From: Paucibacter sediminis
Lineage (GTDB): Bacteria > Pseudomonadota > Gammaproteobacteria > Burkholderiales > Burkholderiaceae_C
NCBI RefSeq assembly: GCF_030254645.1
Contig: NZ_CP116346.1
Location: 2,607,973 to 2,671,972, forward strand
Reading direction: 5' to 3'
Length of the DNA: 64,000 bases
In this document: piece after piece, positions 27,363 through 34,676 of the stretch
Numbering within the stretch: position 1 is the stretch's first letter
Layout of the letters: the number at the start of each line of letters is the position of its first letter
Made by a program: the position numbers and the translations under genes
Notes under the pieces: model-generated
Seen by the model: the letters and a program-made list of their open reading frames with translations, nothing else
The model's database searches: none
What the model was told of the DNA's origin: nothing

Positions 27363-28207
27363 GCCTGCAGCCAGGCGCGCGGTGCCTGGCCGGTCTTTTG
27401 TGCGAACAGGCGCGAGAGTGCCGAGGCATTGGCATAGCCCAGCTCGGCCGCGATTGCCTTGATCGAGCGGCCCTGCCGGAGCTGCGCCTGGGCAATGCCG
27501 AGCCGCCAGTGGGCCAGATACTCGGCCGGCGCCTCGCCCACCACCGCCTTGAAGCGCAGGGCAAAGGCGCTGCGCGACATGCCGGCCTGCTGCGCCATAC
27601 GCTCGAGCGACCAGGCCTGGCCGGGGGCCTCGTGCAGGGCGGTGAGGGCGCGCGCCAGGCGTGGCTCGGCCAGGCCGCTGAGCAGACCCAGCGAGATGCC
27701 ACCCTGCTCGGGGTGATCCAGCAGCCAGCGCAGCAGCTGCAGCAGCAGCACCTCGAACAAGCGGTCGGCCAGCAGGCGCTGGCCGCAGCGCAGCCGCTCG
27801 GTCTCGGCAAACAGCAGGGCCAGGGTGTGCTCCAGCCCGTCGACGCCGGCCAGCGGCAGGGCGATGCAGGCGGGCAGGGCGCGCACCAGCGGATGCGATT
27901 CGCCGCCCTCGAAATCCAGCGTGGCGCAGACGAAATCCGCACCCTCCATGGGCGCGTTATGAAAGTCATGCGCCAGCGGGCGCGGATAGAACAGCAGGCT
28001 GGGCTCGCGCAGCCGCAGCCTTGCCGGCGCCCCGCTGCCGCGGCGGTGCGTCACCACCATCTCGCCGCGCCGCATCACATGCAGAAAGCCTCGCCCCGGC
28101 TCGGCGGCGAAGTGCGTCACGCCGCACAAGGGGCCGTTGTGGAACAGATGGGCGCGCACCCTGAAGCGTTCCAGCAGGGCTGAGAGGCGGTCGATGGCTT
28201 CATTCAT
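27353..28207 (-). CDS. AraC-family regulator with cupin sensor domain
   Basis: A 284-residue regulator. An N-terminal AraC cupin domain (Cupin_6 type, HLFHNGPLCGVTHFAAEPGR) is followed by two C-terminal helix-turn-helices (SLERMAQQAGMSRSAFALRF and SIKAIAAELGYANASALSRL). This architecture is common for regulators responding to small organics or redox stress. The start ATG 28205-28207 lies 122 bases from the divergent secreted-protein gene, with a 12-bp palindrome between. The target is unknown; the divergent gene is the first guess. Confidence 0.9.
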   Translation of the reverse strand: MNEAIDRLSALLERFRVRAHLFHNGPLCGVTHFAAEPGRGFLHVMRRGEMVVTHRRGSGAPARLRLREPSLLFYPRPLAHDFHNAPMEGADFVCATLDFEGGESHPLVRALPACIALPLAGVDGLEHTLALLFAETERLRCGQRLLADRLFEVLLLQLLRWLLDHPEQGGISLGLLSGLAEPRLARALTALHEAPGQAWSLERMAQQAGMSRSAFALRFKAVVGEAPAEYLAHWRLGIAQAQLRQGRSIKAIAAELGYANASALSRLFAQKTGQAPRAWLQAQA

Positions 28208-28238
28208 CTGGACGATTCGGTTTGTTTTGAAGACTTTG

Positions 28239-28250
28239 CGATACGTATCG
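28239..28250. promoter_or_regulatory. 12-bp palindrome in the araC / secreted-protein divergent region
   Basis: CGATACGTATCG is a perfect palindrome 31 bases upstream of the AraC ATG and 79 bases upstream of the secreted-protein ATG. AraC proteins usually bind direct repeats, so this symmetric site suggests a dimeric repressor of another family (TetR-like TACGTA cores are common). A second short stem, GGGATGC-AGGG-GCATCCC, lies nearer the secreted-protein gene. No binder is identified. Confidence 0.4.
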
Positions 28251-28329
28251 TAGCGTTTGGGCCGAGACACTGGGCGGGTGCCGGGATGCAGGGGCATCCC
28301 ACAAGGCCGAACTCAAAAGGAACTTTCGT

Positions 28330-29082
28330 ATGCAGCGCTTCCACAGCATCAGCCTCGCCCTGTCCCTCACCGTGGCGGCCGCCCATGTCATGGCGCATGA
28401 CGACACGCATGCCGGTGGCATCCGGAGCGAGCCCGGCCCGGCCGTCAAGCCGAGCTTCGACATCGTCCACACCCGAATCACGACCGAGGGTCGGGTGGCG
28501 GTGTTTCATATGGCCGTGTCCGGCCGGGCGGGCGCCAGCAAACCCGCCGCCAGCGGCAAGCTGGCCGGCAGCACGGTGTTCTCCTATGTTTGGCCCACCA
28601 CGCTCGACCCGGCGGTGGTGGGCTTCGAGCCCAAGGCGGGCATCCTGGCCCTGGCGGTGACCGCGCACCCCGATTTCGATGACACGCCGCTCTTCGATGA
28701 GGACGGCGATGGCAAGGCCGGCAACGATGGCAGGCTCTGGCATTCGCATTGGGTGGTGTTGCAGCCCGACGCCGCCTGTGGCCAGGAGGGCGCGCTGAAG
28801 GTGGTGGACATTCCCGCAGGCGCCAAGCCGCGCCTGCCCAAGACCTGGCCCGGCCTGCCCATCCTGATCGACAGCCCGGGCTGGAGCCCGATCTTCAAGG
28901 GGCAGAGCCTGGAGGTGCGTGTGCCCTTCGACGACATCGGCGTGCTGGAGTCCGCCGGCTTCGACGGTGTGACGGCGGCGCTGCGCGTGAACGCCAGCGT
29001 GCACAACCCGCTGCTGTGCGTGGTTGATGTGTTCAAGGTGGCGTCGGGGCAGCTGAGCCTGCCCGGCAAGGTCGGGCGCTGA
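28330..29082 (+). CDS. secreted protein of unknown function with an acidic metal-binding-like loop
   Basis: A 250-residue exported protein that I do not recognise. A signal peptide of about 22 residues (LTVAAAHVMA) is followed by a domain predicted from the pattern to be beta-rich, with an acidic DxDxDG-type loop (LFDEDGDGKAGND) next to HSHW, a plausible calcium or transition-metal site. Two cysteines lie far apart (DAACGQEG and LLCVVD) and could form a disulfide. AAAGGAAC precedes the ATG. It is divergent from the AraC gene and ends 3 bases from the convergent anti-sigma gene. It may belong with the ECF-controlled set, since several of those proteins are also exported. Confidence 0.75.
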   Translation: MQRFHSISLALSLTVAAAHVMAHDDTHAGGIRSEPGPAVKPSFDIVHTRITTEGRVAVFHMAVSGRAGASKPAASGKLAGSTVFSYVWPTTLDPAVVGFEPKAGILALAVTAHPDFDDTPLFDEDGDGKAGNDGRLWHSHWVVLQPDAACGQEGALKVVDIPAGAKPRLPKTWPGLPILIDSPGWSPIFKGQSLEVRVPFDDIGVLESAGFDGVTAALRVNASVHNPLLCVVDVFKVASGQLSLPGKVGR

Positions 29083-29085
29083 GGC

Positions 29086-29766
29086 TCAGACCCTGCCCGC
29101 TGAGACGATGGGCCCGGTGGGCGCGCCGGTGGGCGAGCCGCCGCCGGGCTCCAGGCTGACGGCAAAGGCAGCGGTGTTCTGCAGCAGCTTGGTGCGCAGC
29201 ACGGTGGTGGCGCTGTTGCCGGCCACCAGGCCCAGCGAGCGCGGTGCGCCCTGCGCCGGCACGGCCCACAGCTCCAGCGCGCGGCCCTGCGCGAGCGTGA
29301 GCGGGCCCAGCGGCTTGAGCACCAGGGCCTGGCCATCGGCGCTGACGCTGGCCACGAAGCCGGCCTTCACCAGATCCGCGCCCTCGGCGGTGCTGTTCAT
29401 CACGATCACCAGCGGCGGCTGCACCGGCTGGGGCTGGTTCAGCAACAGCAGGGCGGTGAGCGCCAGCGCGCTGGCGGTGCCGCTGAAGCCCTGCCACAGG
29501 CTCAGGCGCTGCCACCAGCGCGGCGCAGGTTGCGGCGCGCCGAACAGGCGGCGCTGGATGGCGGGCCAGAGCTGCGCGGGCGGCTGCACCGCGGCCACCG
29601 GGCTGGCCAGGGCCTGCAGGCGCAGCTGCCAGCGCGCCACTTCGCGGGCCAGCGCGGGGTGGGCCGGCAACAGCTGTTCGAAACGGCGGCGCGCGGGTCC
29701 GCGCAGCGTGCCCAGCGCGTATTCGGCGGCGAGCTTCTCGGCCAGGCGGGGGCGGCTGTAATCCAT
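29086..29766 (-). CDS. anti-sigma factor, RskA/ChrR-type membrane protein
   Basis: A 226-residue single-pass membrane protein. The N-terminal cytoplasmic part (LAAEYALGTLRGPARRRFEQ) is the sigma-binding segment, a membrane span lies near residues 95-112 (TASALALTALLLL), and a periplasmic RskA domain follows (RALELWAVPAQGAPRSLGLV). The zinc-anti-sigma Hx3Cx2C motif is absent, so sensing is not by the classic ZAS cysteines. The ATG overlaps the sigma-factor stop by one base (TGATG), so the partner is the sigma factor at 29766-30416. Confidence 0.9.
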   Translation of the reverse strand: MDYSRPRLAEKLAAEYALGTLRGPARRRFEQLLPAHPALAREVARWQLRLQALASPVAAVQPPAQLWPAIQRRLFGAPQPAPRWWQRLSLWQGFSGTASALALTALLLLNQPQPVQPPLVIVMNSTAEGADLVKAGFVASVSADGQALVLKPLGPLTLAQGRALELWAVPAQGAPRSLGLVAGNSATTVLRTKLLQNTAAFAVSLEPGGGSPTGAPTGPIVSAGRV

Positions 29767-30416
29767 CAGGCGGACTCCCCGGAGGTGCCCGTGCCGAGCA
29801 GGCCGGCGGCGCGGTCCAGGCACAGCTTGAGGCTTTGCAAGCCGCGGCGCACCCAGCTCTTCACCGTGCCCAGGGGCTGGGTCAGGTGCTCGGCCACCTC
29901 GGCATGGCTGAAGCCCTGGTAATAGGCCAGCGCCAGGCTGGAGCGTTGCTCGCCGCTGAGCCCCTGCATGCAGCGCTCCAGCGCATGCGAGCGCGTGGCC
30001 TGCTCCAGCAGATCCAGCGGGCCGGCCTGCTCCGAGGCCAGCTTCTCCAGCAGATCCTCTGCTTCGTCGCCCTCATCGCCCGTGCCCGGGCTGCCGTAGC
30101 GGCTCACGGTGGCGGGCTCGGTGGCGCGGCGGCGCAGGCTGTCGATGGCGCGGTTGCGCGCGATGCTGGTGAGCCAGGTGAGCGGCTGGCTTTGCTGGGC
30201 CTGGTAGCCCGCGGCTGCGCGCCAGATGTTCACATAGACCTCCTGCAACACCTCCTCGGCCTGGCCGCGGTCGCTGTTGACGCGCAGCACCACGCCAAAC
30301 AGCGGGCCGCTGGTGGCGCGGTAGAGGGCCTCGAAGGCGGCGCGGTCGCCCAGGGCGATGCGGGCAAGCAGGGCGGCAAGCTCCTGGCTGCGTGCGGTGG
30401 GGGTGGTGGTGCTCAT
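29766..30416 (-). CDS. ECF RNA polymerase sigma factor, SigK-like
   Basis: A 216-residue sigma-70-family regulator with sigma-2 (RAAFEALYRATSGPLFGVVL, then QAEEVLQEVYVNIWRAA) and sigma-4 (SSLALAYYQGFSHAEVAEHL, then GTVKSWVRRGLQSLK) domains joined by an acidic linker (TGDEGDEAEDLLEKL). It is co-transcribed with its RskA-type anti-sigma factor. A promoter-like GCATCC-N16-CGTA lies just upstream, and a near-identical copy faces the DUF4331 operon, which suggests autoregulation and a bidirectional target. The inducing signal is unknown. Confidence 0.94.
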   Translation of the reverse strand: MSTTTPTARSQELAALLARIALGDRAAFEALYRATSGPLFGVVLRVNSDRGQAEEVLQEVYVNIWRAAAGYQAQQSQPLTWLTSIARNRAIDSLRRRATEPATVSRYGSPGTGDEGDEAEDLLEKLASEQAGPLDLLEQATRSHALERCMQGLSGEQRSSLALAYYQGFSHAEVAEHLTQPLGTVKSWVRRGLQSLKLCLDRAAGLLGTGTSGESA

Positions 30417-30425
30417 GGAATGGGC

Positions 30426-30451
30426 TACGCAGGCCGGCGCCGCTTGGATGC
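30426..30451 (-). promoter_or_regulatory. ECF-type promoter for the sigma/anti-sigma operon
   Basis: On the minus strand GCATCC (30446-30451) is followed after exactly 16 bases by CGTA (30426-30429), ten bases before the sigma-factor ATG. The -35/-10 pair resembles ECF-type promoters and matches the spacing and sequence of the divergent element at 30479-30504. The short distance to the start codon implies a very short or leaderless transcript, which is the weak point of this call. Confidence 0.5.
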
Positions 30452-30478
30452 AAGCCCGACCAATGCGCAGGGTGGGCT

Positions 30479-30504
30479 GCGTCCGCTCGGGCAGCGCCGG
30501 CGTA
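30479..30504 (+). promoter_or_regulatory. ECF-type promoter for the DUF4331 operon
   Basis: GCGTCC (30479-30484), 16 bases, then CGTA (30501-30504, continuing AAA), about 50 bases upstream of the DUF4331 ATG. It differs from the sigma-operon element by one base in the -35 block and has an identical spacer length, which supports recognition of both by the adjacent ECF factor. Confidence 0.55.
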
Positions 30505-30553
30505 AAGGCCTGCAGTGGGCGAAGCAGTCGCTCACCCCATCAAGGAGACCCAG

Positions 30554-32080
30554 ATGCAACAAGCACTTCCCACCCTGCGTTTGCTGAGCTTCAGCGCCGC
30601 CATGCTGGCCGCCACCGCGGCCCTGGCCTCCAGCCACCGCGAGGCGCCCTTCATCACCACCGTGCCCAAGGTGGATGCCAGCGACTTCTATATGTTCATG
30701 AGCTATGAACAGGGCCGTGGCGACTACGTGACCCTGATCGCCAACTACCTGCCGCTGCAGGATGCCTATGGTGGCCCCAACTATTTCTCGCTCGACCCGA
30801 ACGCGCTCTACGAGATCCATCTCGACACCAATGGCGATGCCAAGGAAGACCTGACCTTCCAGTTCCGCTTCAAGAACAAGCTCAACAGCATTGCGCTCGC
30901 CATCGGCGACAAGAACGTGCCCATCCCCTTGATACAGGCAGGCGCCATCAGCGAGCCGCGTGCCGCGGCGCTGAACGTGAACGAGAGCTACACCCTGGAC
31001 ATCGTGCGTGGCGACCGCCGCAGCGGCCAGCGCCAGTCCGTCACCAATGCCAGCAATGGCGCGGCCAGCTTCGACAAGCCGGTGGACAACATCGGCAAGA
31101 AGACCATCGCCAACTACGAGGCCTATGCGGCCAAGCACATCTACCCCGTCAACATCCCCGGCTGCGCCATGCCCGGCAAGGTCTTCGTGGGCCAGCGCAA
31201 GGATCCCTTCGCCGTCAACCTCGGCACCATCTTTGACCTGGTGAACGCGCCGGTCTCGGTGATCACCGATCCGACCCTGATCGGCGCCGTGCCCAACCAG
31301 CTGGACGACAAGAACGTCACCACCCTGGCCCTGGAAGTGCACAAGAGCTGCCTGGCCAGCGCCAACGAGCCGGTGATCGGCGGCTGGACCACCGCCAGCC
31401 TGCGCCAGGCACGCGTGCTCGACCCATCGCCCAAGCCCGGCCACCAGAACACCGACAAGGCCGGTGGCGCCTGGGTGCAGGTCTCGCGGCTGGGCATGCC
31501 CCTGGTGAACGAGGTGGTGATCGGCCTGCCGGACAAGGACCGCTTCAACAGCTCCAAGCCCAAGGATGACGCGCAGTTCGCCAATTACGTCACCAACCCG
31601 ACCCTGCCGGCCCTGATCGAGACGGTGCTGTCCATTCCCGGCACGGCGCCCAAGAACCTGCCGCGTACCGATCTGGTGACGGCCTTCCTCACCGGCATCA
31701 AAGGCGTGAACCAGCCCGCCCATGTGGTGGCCTCGGAGATGCTGCGCCTCAACACCAATATCGCGCCGGTGCCGTTTGCGCAGCAGAACCGGCTGGGCAT
31801 CGTCGGCAACATCCTGGCCGGCGGCAAGGACAACGCCGGCTTCCCGAACGGCCGCCGCCCCAAGGACGATGTGGTGGACGTGGCCCTGGTGGCGGTGATG
31901 GGTGGGCTTTGCATGGCCAACGGCGACAACGATGCGCTCGGCTTCGGCGCCAGCTGCAAGCCCGCCAACGTGCCGCTGGGCGCCACCTCGCTGAAGCTGC
32001 ACGACGCGGTGGACCAGGCCACGGTGCCGTTGCTGGGCAGCTTCCCTTACCTCTACACGCCCGTTGGCGGCACCAACTGA
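30554..32080 (+). CDS. DUF4331 secreted protein
   Basis: A 508-residue exported protein with a signal peptide (AATAALA, about 23 residues) and the DUF4331 opening ASSHREAPFITTVPKVDASD followed by FYMFMSYE. The domain has no assigned function; it contains many Asp/Asn-rich loops (HLDTNGDAKEDL) and a few cysteines that may pair (IPGCAMPG, HKSCLAS, GGLCMANG, GASCKPA). AAGGAG precedes the ATG. It heads a plus-strand operon with a lipoprotein, a TPR protein and a HupE/UreJ-like membrane protein, apparently controlled by the divergent ECF sigma factor. Confidence 0.92.
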   Translation: MQQALPTLRLLSFSAAMLAATAALASSHREAPFITTVPKVDASDFYMFMSYEQGRGDYVTLIANYLPLQDAYGGPNYFSLDPNALYEIHLDTNGDAKEDLTFQFRFKNKLNSIALAIGDKNVPIPLIQAGAISEPRAAALNVNESYTLDIVRGDRRSGQRQSVTNASNGAASFDKPVDNIGKKTIANYEAYAAKHIYPVNIPGCAMPGKVFVGQRKDPFAVNLGTIFDLVNAPVSVITDPTLIGAVPNQLDDKNVTTLALEVHKSCLASANEPVIGGWTTASLRQARVLDPSPKPGHQNTDKAGGAWVQVSRLGMPLVNEVVIGLPDKDRFNSSKPKDDAQFANYVTNPTLPALIETVLSIPGTAPKNLPRTDLVTAFLTGIKGVNQPAHVVASEMLRLNTNIAPVPFAQQNRLGIVGNILAGGKDNAGFPNGRRPKDDVVDVALVAVMGGLCMANGDNDALGFGASCKPANVPLGATSLKLHDAVDQATVPLLGSFPYLYTPVGGTN

Positions 32081-32090
32081 GGAGGGCGCC

Positions 32091-32357
32091 ATGAAGCAGC
32101 AATCCATTCACGTCCTGGCCCTGCTCGCCAGCGGCCTGCTGGCCGCCTGCGGCGGCAGCGACGAAGCGGCAGCACCCCCGCCCCCACCGGTGCTGCTCAC
32201 CGAGGTGCCTGAGAGCGCACTGGCCTCCCCTGGCGCCTACACCCAGTTCACGCTGGGCCAGAGCCAGGCGGCGAGCGAGAGCGATGAGCCGCTGACGGCC
32301 GACAAGCTGAGCATGCCGCCCGCCAGCGAAAGCGACGAACCCCTCGCGGTCAGCTGA
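32091..32357 (+). CDS. small lipoprotein with duplicated acidic motif
   Basis: An 88-residue lipoprotein that I do not recognise. The lipobox LLAACGG gives an acylated cysteine near residue 20, followed by an Asp/Ala/Pro linker. The C-terminal half carries an exact repeat, ASESDEPL, 20 residues apart (DNA copies are diverged, so it is not a fresh duplication). The ATG is 10 bases after the DUF4331 stop, with GGAGGG between. The acidic repeats might bind metal or tether the DUF4331 protein; this is speculative. Confidence 0.8.
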   Translation: MKQQSIHVLALLASGLLAACGGSDEAAAPPPPPVLLTEVPESALASPGAYTQFTLGQSQAASESDEPLTADKLSMPPASESDEPLAVS

Positions 32358-32364
32358 GGTGGCG

Positions 32365-33549
32365 ATGCGCAGACTGCCGAGCCTCCTCGTCCTGCTGCTG
32401 CTTTTCAGTCTGCGCGGCCTGGCCAGCCCCTATACGCCGCAGGCGGATGAGGAGGTGCTGGAGCAGTTGCCGCGGCGCCTGGCGGCCGTGCCACGCCAGG
32501 GCCTGGCGCTGCCGCAGGCGCTGGGCCTGGCGCAGGCGGCCTTGCAGCGTGCGCGGCAGGAGGGCGACCCGCGCGAACTGGGCCGGGCCCAGGCGCTGCT
32601 GGCACCCTGGTGGCACCTGCCCGCGCCGCCGCCGGCGGTGCGCCTGCTGCGTGCCAGCATGCTGCAGACCCAACATCGCTTCGATGCCGCCCTGCAGGAT
32701 CTGGATGCGCTGCTGGCGGGTGCTTCCACGCCGCTGGCGCTGCGCGCCCAGGCCGAGCTGACGCGCGCCGCCCTGCTGCAGCTGCGCGGCCGCTGGCCCG
32801 AGGCGCGCAGCGCCTGCACGCGCCTGGCCGGGCTCAGCTATGCGGCCCTGGGGGCAGCTGTGCAGGTGCACGGCCGCGTCTGCCTGGCCGAGCTGGACAG
32901 CCTGCAGGGCCGCAACGAGAGCGCTGCCGCGGCGCTGGCCCAACTGGCCCGCTACCCGCAGGCGCCCACGGCCTGGATCCTTTTGTTGCGCGCCGAACTG
33001 GCCGAGCGCCGTGGCCTGGCCGAAGCGGAGGCGCTGTACCGCCAGGCCCTGCAGGCCGAGCCTTCCATCTACACGCGCGCCGCCCTGGCCGACTGGCTGC
33101 TGGCGCGCCGCCGCTGGGCCGAGGCCGCCGCGCTGGTGCTGGCCCACCAGTCCAACCAGGCCGAACAGGCCGAGCTGGTGCGCCTGCCCGATGCCCTGCT
33201 GCTGCGCCTGGCGATTGCCTGGCGCGCCGGCGGCGATGCGCGCGCCAGCGAGGCGGCCGCGCAGCTGCAAGAGCGCTTCGAGGCCGCCGCCCTGCGCGGC
33301 GACGGCAGCGCCCATGCGCGCGAACGGGCCCGCTACGCCCTCGATGTGCGGCCCGATGCCGGCGCGGCCCTGCAGCAGGCGATCGCCAACTGGGCCCTGC
33401 AGCGCGAGCCAGCCGATGCCTGGCTGCTGTGGCGCGCGGCGCAGTTGCCGGCTGCGCCCAAACCATTGGCGGCGCAGGCGCGGCAGGCATTCGAGCAGTT
33501 CCGGCGTGAGAGCGGCATGCAGGATGCGCGCTGGAGCGCTGCCTCATGA
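32365..33549 (+). CDS. exported TPR-like helical repeat protein
   Basis: A 394-residue protein with a signal peptide (PSLLVLLLLFSLRGLA) and successive Ala/Leu-rich helical hairpins resembling tetratricopeptide repeats (AALQDLDALLAGASTPLALR, AEALYRQALQAEPSIYTRAA). This is a scaffold or interaction protein facing the periplasm. ATG 32365 with GAGGTGG upstream is used; a GTG at 32359 is in frame. It sits between the lipoprotein and the HupE-like gene, and its stop overlaps the next ATG (ATGA). No catalytic motif is visible. Confidence 0.83.
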   Translation: MRRLPSLLVLLLLFSLRGLASPYTPQADEEVLEQLPRRLAAVPRQGLALPQALGLAQAALQRARQEGDPRELGRAQALLAPWWHLPAPPPAVRLLRASMLQTQHRFDAALQDLDALLAGASTPLALRAQAELTRAALLQLRGRWPEARSACTRLAGLSYAALGAAVQVHGRVCLAELDSLQGRNESAAAALAQLARYPQAPTAWILLLRAELAERRGLAEAEALYRQALQAEPSIYTRAALADWLLARRRWAEAAALVLAHQSNQAEQAELVRLPDALLLRLAIAWRAGGDARASEAAAQLQERFEAAALRGDGSAHARERARYALDVRPDAGAALQQAIANWALQREPADAWLLWRAAQLPAAPKPLAAQARQAFEQFRRESGMQDARWSAAS

Positions 33550-34676
33550 AGCGGGCGCTGATGGTGTCGTTGCTGCTGCTGTGCGCCGGCGCCGCCCAGG
33601 CCCACAAGGCCAGCGATGCCTATCTGATCTTGGAGGCCGATGCCACGGGGCTCAGCGAGCGCGTCGACATCGCGCTGCGCGATCTGGACCGCGAGCTGCA
33701 GCTGGACGCGGATGGCAACGGCCAGCTGAGCTGGGGCGAGCTGAGGGCGCGCGCCGGGGAGATCGACCAGCTGGCCCGGCAGGGCCTGGACATGACGCTG
33801 ACGGATGCCGATGGCGGCCGCTGCGCGCCGCAAGCCCTGGCCCCGCTGCAGATCGAAACCCGCAGCGATGGCCGTTACGCCGTGCTGCAGCGGCGTTGGC
33901 AATGCCGCGCCCCCGCGCAAGACCTGACCCTCAGCTACCGCCTCTTTGCCGCCAGCGACCCCACGCACCGCGGCGTGCTGATCCTGCGCGGGCCCGCCGG
34001 CGCGGCGCAGACCCTGGTGCTGGCCCCCGATGGCCACGCCACGCCACTGCGCCTAGGTGCAGCGCACAGCCTGCTGAGCGTGCTGCGCGATGGTGTGCAC
34101 CATATCTGGATCGGCCTGGACCACATCCTCTTCCTGCTCGCGTTGCTGCTGCCGGCGGTGCTGGTGCGGGAGGGGAATCATTGGCGGCCCGCCAAGCAGC
34201 TGCGGCCTGTGCTGCTGGATGTGCTGGGGGTGGTGAGCGCCTTCACGCTGGCGCACAGCATCACGCTGGCGCTGGCCGCCTTCGAGATCCTGAGCCCGCC
34301 CTCGCGCTGGGTCGAGTCGCTGATCGCCGCCTCGGTGCTGCTGGCGACGCTGAACAATCTCTGGCCGCTGCTGCTGCATGGCCGCTGGAGGCTGACCTTT
34401 GCCTTCGGCCTGGTGCACGGCTTCGGCTTTGCCAGCGCGCTCAGGGAGCTGGGCCTGCGGCGCGAGGCCCTGGCCGGGCCGCTGCTGATGTTCAACCTGG
34501 GTGTGGAGCTCGGCCAGCTCGCCGTGGTGGCGGGCTTCATGGGCCTGGTATGGGGCCTGCGGCGCCGGCCCGGCTACCCGCGTTGGGTGCTGGGCGGTGG
34601 CTCGCTGCTGATTGCCCTGCTGGCCCTGGTCTGGCTGCTGGAGCGTGTGTTTGATTTGCAGTTGCTGGGGCGCTAA
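33546..34676 (+). CDS. HupE/UreJ-like membrane protein with N-terminal exported domain
   Basis: A 376-residue protein with a signal peptide (LLCAGAAQA), then AHKASDAYLILEAD, an EF-hand-like loop (DADGNGQLSWGEL), and a C-terminal membrane domain of about six spans containing the HupE/UreJ_2 histidine signature (VHHIWIGLDHILFLLALLLP and FGLVHGFGFAS). Simple HupE/UreJ proteins are nickel or cobalt permeases; this longer form is found with DUF4331/TPR genes and its substrate is not established. The calcium-type loop and histidine-rich membrane face point to metal handling. The 3' end overlaps the convergent mocR-type gene by 4 bases. Confidence 0.87.
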   Translation: MKRALMVSLLLLCAGAAQAHKASDAYLILEADATGLSERVDIALRDLDRELQLDADGNGQLSWGELRARAGEIDQLARQGLDMTLTDADGGRCAPQALAPLQIETRSDGRYAVLQRRWQCRAPAQDLTLSYRLFAASDPTHRGVLILRGPAGAAQTLVLAPDGHATPLRLGAAHSLLSVLRDGVHHIWIGLDHILFLLALLLPAVLVREGNHWRPAKQLRPVLLDVLGVVSAFTLAHSITLALAAFEILSPPSRWVESLIAASVLLATLNNLWPLLLHGRWRLTFAFGLVHGFGFASALRELGLRREALAGPLLMFNLGVELGQLAVVAGFMGLVWGLRRRPGYPRWVLGGGSLLIALLALVWLLERVFDLQLLGR

